From the NCBI RefSeq assembly GCF_013282725.1, contig NZ_CP054043.1, positions 1,736,001 through 1,800,000 of the forward strand: DNA of 64,000 bases, given 5' to 3'. Positions 63,167 through 64,000 of this stretch are shown one piece after another. Made by a program: the position numbers and the translations under genes. Every line of letters begins with the position of its first letter. Positions within the stretch are counted from its first letter, which is position 1. The notes below the pieces were generated by a model that was not told where the DNA came from, did not search any database, and saw nothing but the letters and a program-made list of their open reading frames with translations. The DNA is from Yersinia mollaretii ATCC 43969. GTDB taxonomy: Bacteria > Pseudomonadota > Gammaproteobacteria > Enterobacterales > Enterobacteriaceae.

Positions 63167-64000
63167 ATGCATTTAACTGCCAGAGATCGAGTTTTGGATC
63201 TCTCTCACCCACAAGTTATGGGTATCTTGAATGTCACTCCAGATTCGTTTTCGGATGGCGGATATCACAACAATCTCGATAAAGCATTACAACATGCTCA
63301 ACTGATGTTATCAGCAGGTGCTACGCTGATTGATATTGGTGGTGAGTCCACGCGCCCTGGTGCTGTGGAAGTCAGTGAGCAAGAAGAGCTTGAGCGAGTT
63401 GTGCCTGTAGTCGAAGCACTGGCGAACCGCTTTGATGTTTGGCTATCTGTCGATACATCGAAAGCTGCGGTAATAACAGAATCAGCTCGTGCTGGTGCTC
63501 ACTTGATCAATGATATTCGTTCATTACAAGAACCCGGTGCACTTGAAGCGGCGGCCCAGAGTGGGTTACCGATATGCCTAATGCATATGCAAGGGCAACC
63601 GCAAAGTATGCAACAATCACCCTATTACGACGACTTACTGGCCGATATAAATCAGTTCTTTGAGCACCATATTGAACGTTGTGTTGCGGCCGGTATCGCA
63701 AAAAACAAATTGTTACTCGACCCAGGCTTCGGTTTCGGTAAAAATCTGGCGCATAATTACCAACTCTTGGCACGTTTAGCAGAACTTCATCATTTTGAAT
63801 TGCCATTGTTGGTGGGAATGTCGCGAAAATCGATGGTGGGCCAACTACTCAATGTTCCGCCACAACAGCGGGTTATCGGGAGTGTCGCTTGCGCTGTCAT
63901 TGCAGCAATGCAGGGCGCGCAAATTGTCAGAGTGCATGATGTCAAAGAAACCGTCGAGGCGATGCGTATCGTCGAGGCAACACTTTCAGCGAAGGGATAG
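63167..64000 (+). CDS. folP: Dihydropteroate synthase
   Basis: FolP joins p-aminobenzoate to hydroxymethyl-dihydropterin diphosphate in folate synthesis and is the sulphonamide target. The motifs MGILNVTPDSFSDGG, DIGGESTRPGA, SVDTSK, NDIRS, DPGFGFGKN and LVGMSRKS are all present. The frame opens at 63143, but MHLTARDRVL at 63167 fits the family; 277 residues, ending exactly at the window's last base, so it is complete. glmM would follow in E. coli, outside the window. Confidence 0.96.
   Translation: MHLTARDRVLDLSHPQVMGILNVTPDSFSDGGYHNNLDKALQHAQLMLSAGATLIDIGGESTRPGAVEVSEQEELERVVPVVEALANRFDVWLSVDTSKAAVITESARAGAHLINDIRSLQEPGALEAAAQSGLPICLMHMQGQPQSMQQSPYYDDLLADINQFFEHHIERCVAAGIAKNKLLLDPGFGFGKNLAHNYQLLARLAELHHFELPLLVGMSRKSMVGQLLNVPPQQRVIGSVACAVIAAMQGAQIVRVHDVKETVEAMRIVEATLSAKG

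Overview
The window is a block of core chromosome from an enterobacterium, most likely Yersinia. Almost every protein matches its Escherichia coli K-12 counterpart closely and the gene order is largely that of E. coli. Several traits point to Yersinia: ERIC-type repeats are frequent, the two-component genes pmrAB sit between obgE and dacB, AmiB carries extra LysM repeats, and a methyl-accepting chemotaxis protein sits between ppa and fbp. I identified the species group from gene content and remembered protein sequences, not from a search. I see no prophage, transposase, CRISPR array, rRNA or complete mobile island.

Layout. 0.1-1.9 kb: rsgA and orn, divergent. 2.0-2.7 kb: three identical tRNA-Gly(GCC) genes, then an AT-rich gap with three perfect DnaA boxes that occupies the position of E. 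coli datA. 2.7-16.5 kb: queG, then the long run nnr-tsaE-amiB-mutL-miaA-hfq-hflX-hflK-hflC-yjeT-purA (metabolite and tRNA repair, division amidase, mismatch repair, RNA chaperone, FtsH-modulating membrane complex). 17.0-21.0 kb: nsrR-rnr-rlmB. 21.2-24.5 kb: aidB, bsmA, yjfP, yjfY, without the ula operon that lies here in E. coli. 24.9-26.4 kb: rpsF-priB-rpsR-rplI with an S6:S18-type leader. 26.5-36.3 kb: an unrecognised secreted protein, ytfB, fklB, ytfE (with a good NsrR-type operator), cpdB, cysQ, ytfJ, ytfK, paeA and msrA. 36.6-47.6 kb: tamA-tamB-ytfP, ppa, a chemoreceptor, fbp and mpl. 47.8-50.4 kb: yhcN, argR, mdh. 50.6-51.4 kb: a divergent pair of Mu-type DNA-binding proteins (Ner-like sfsB and a Mu repressor/transposase-type HTH protein). 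51.5-64.0 kb: ispB, rplU-rpmA-yhbE-obgE, dacB-pmrA-pmrB, greA, yhbY, rlmE, ftsH and folP.

Compared with E. coli, two segments that lie far apart there (about 94-96 min, and about 71-73 min) are joined here near 47.6-47.8 kb, and a second junction falls between mdh and sfsB near 50.4-50.6 kb. Functional links cross the window. NsrR (17.0 kb) probably controls ytfE (29.5 kb). HflK/HflC (12.5-14.8 kb) modulate FtsH (61.1 kb). RsgA, ObgE, YhbY, RlmB and RlmE all act on the ribosome. AmiB, YtfB, DacB and Mpl act on the cell wall.

The observations I find most worth pursuing are: (1) the candidate datA locus; (2) the divergent Ner-like / Mu-HTH pair with three TTTCTAAA-type boxes at exact 22-bp spacing between them, which looks like a domesticated phage Mu-type switch; (3) ERIC elements ending only 17-22 bases upstream of the start codons of yjfY, cpdB and tamA; and (4) a different palindromic repeat family placed just after stop codons (mdh, rsgA).
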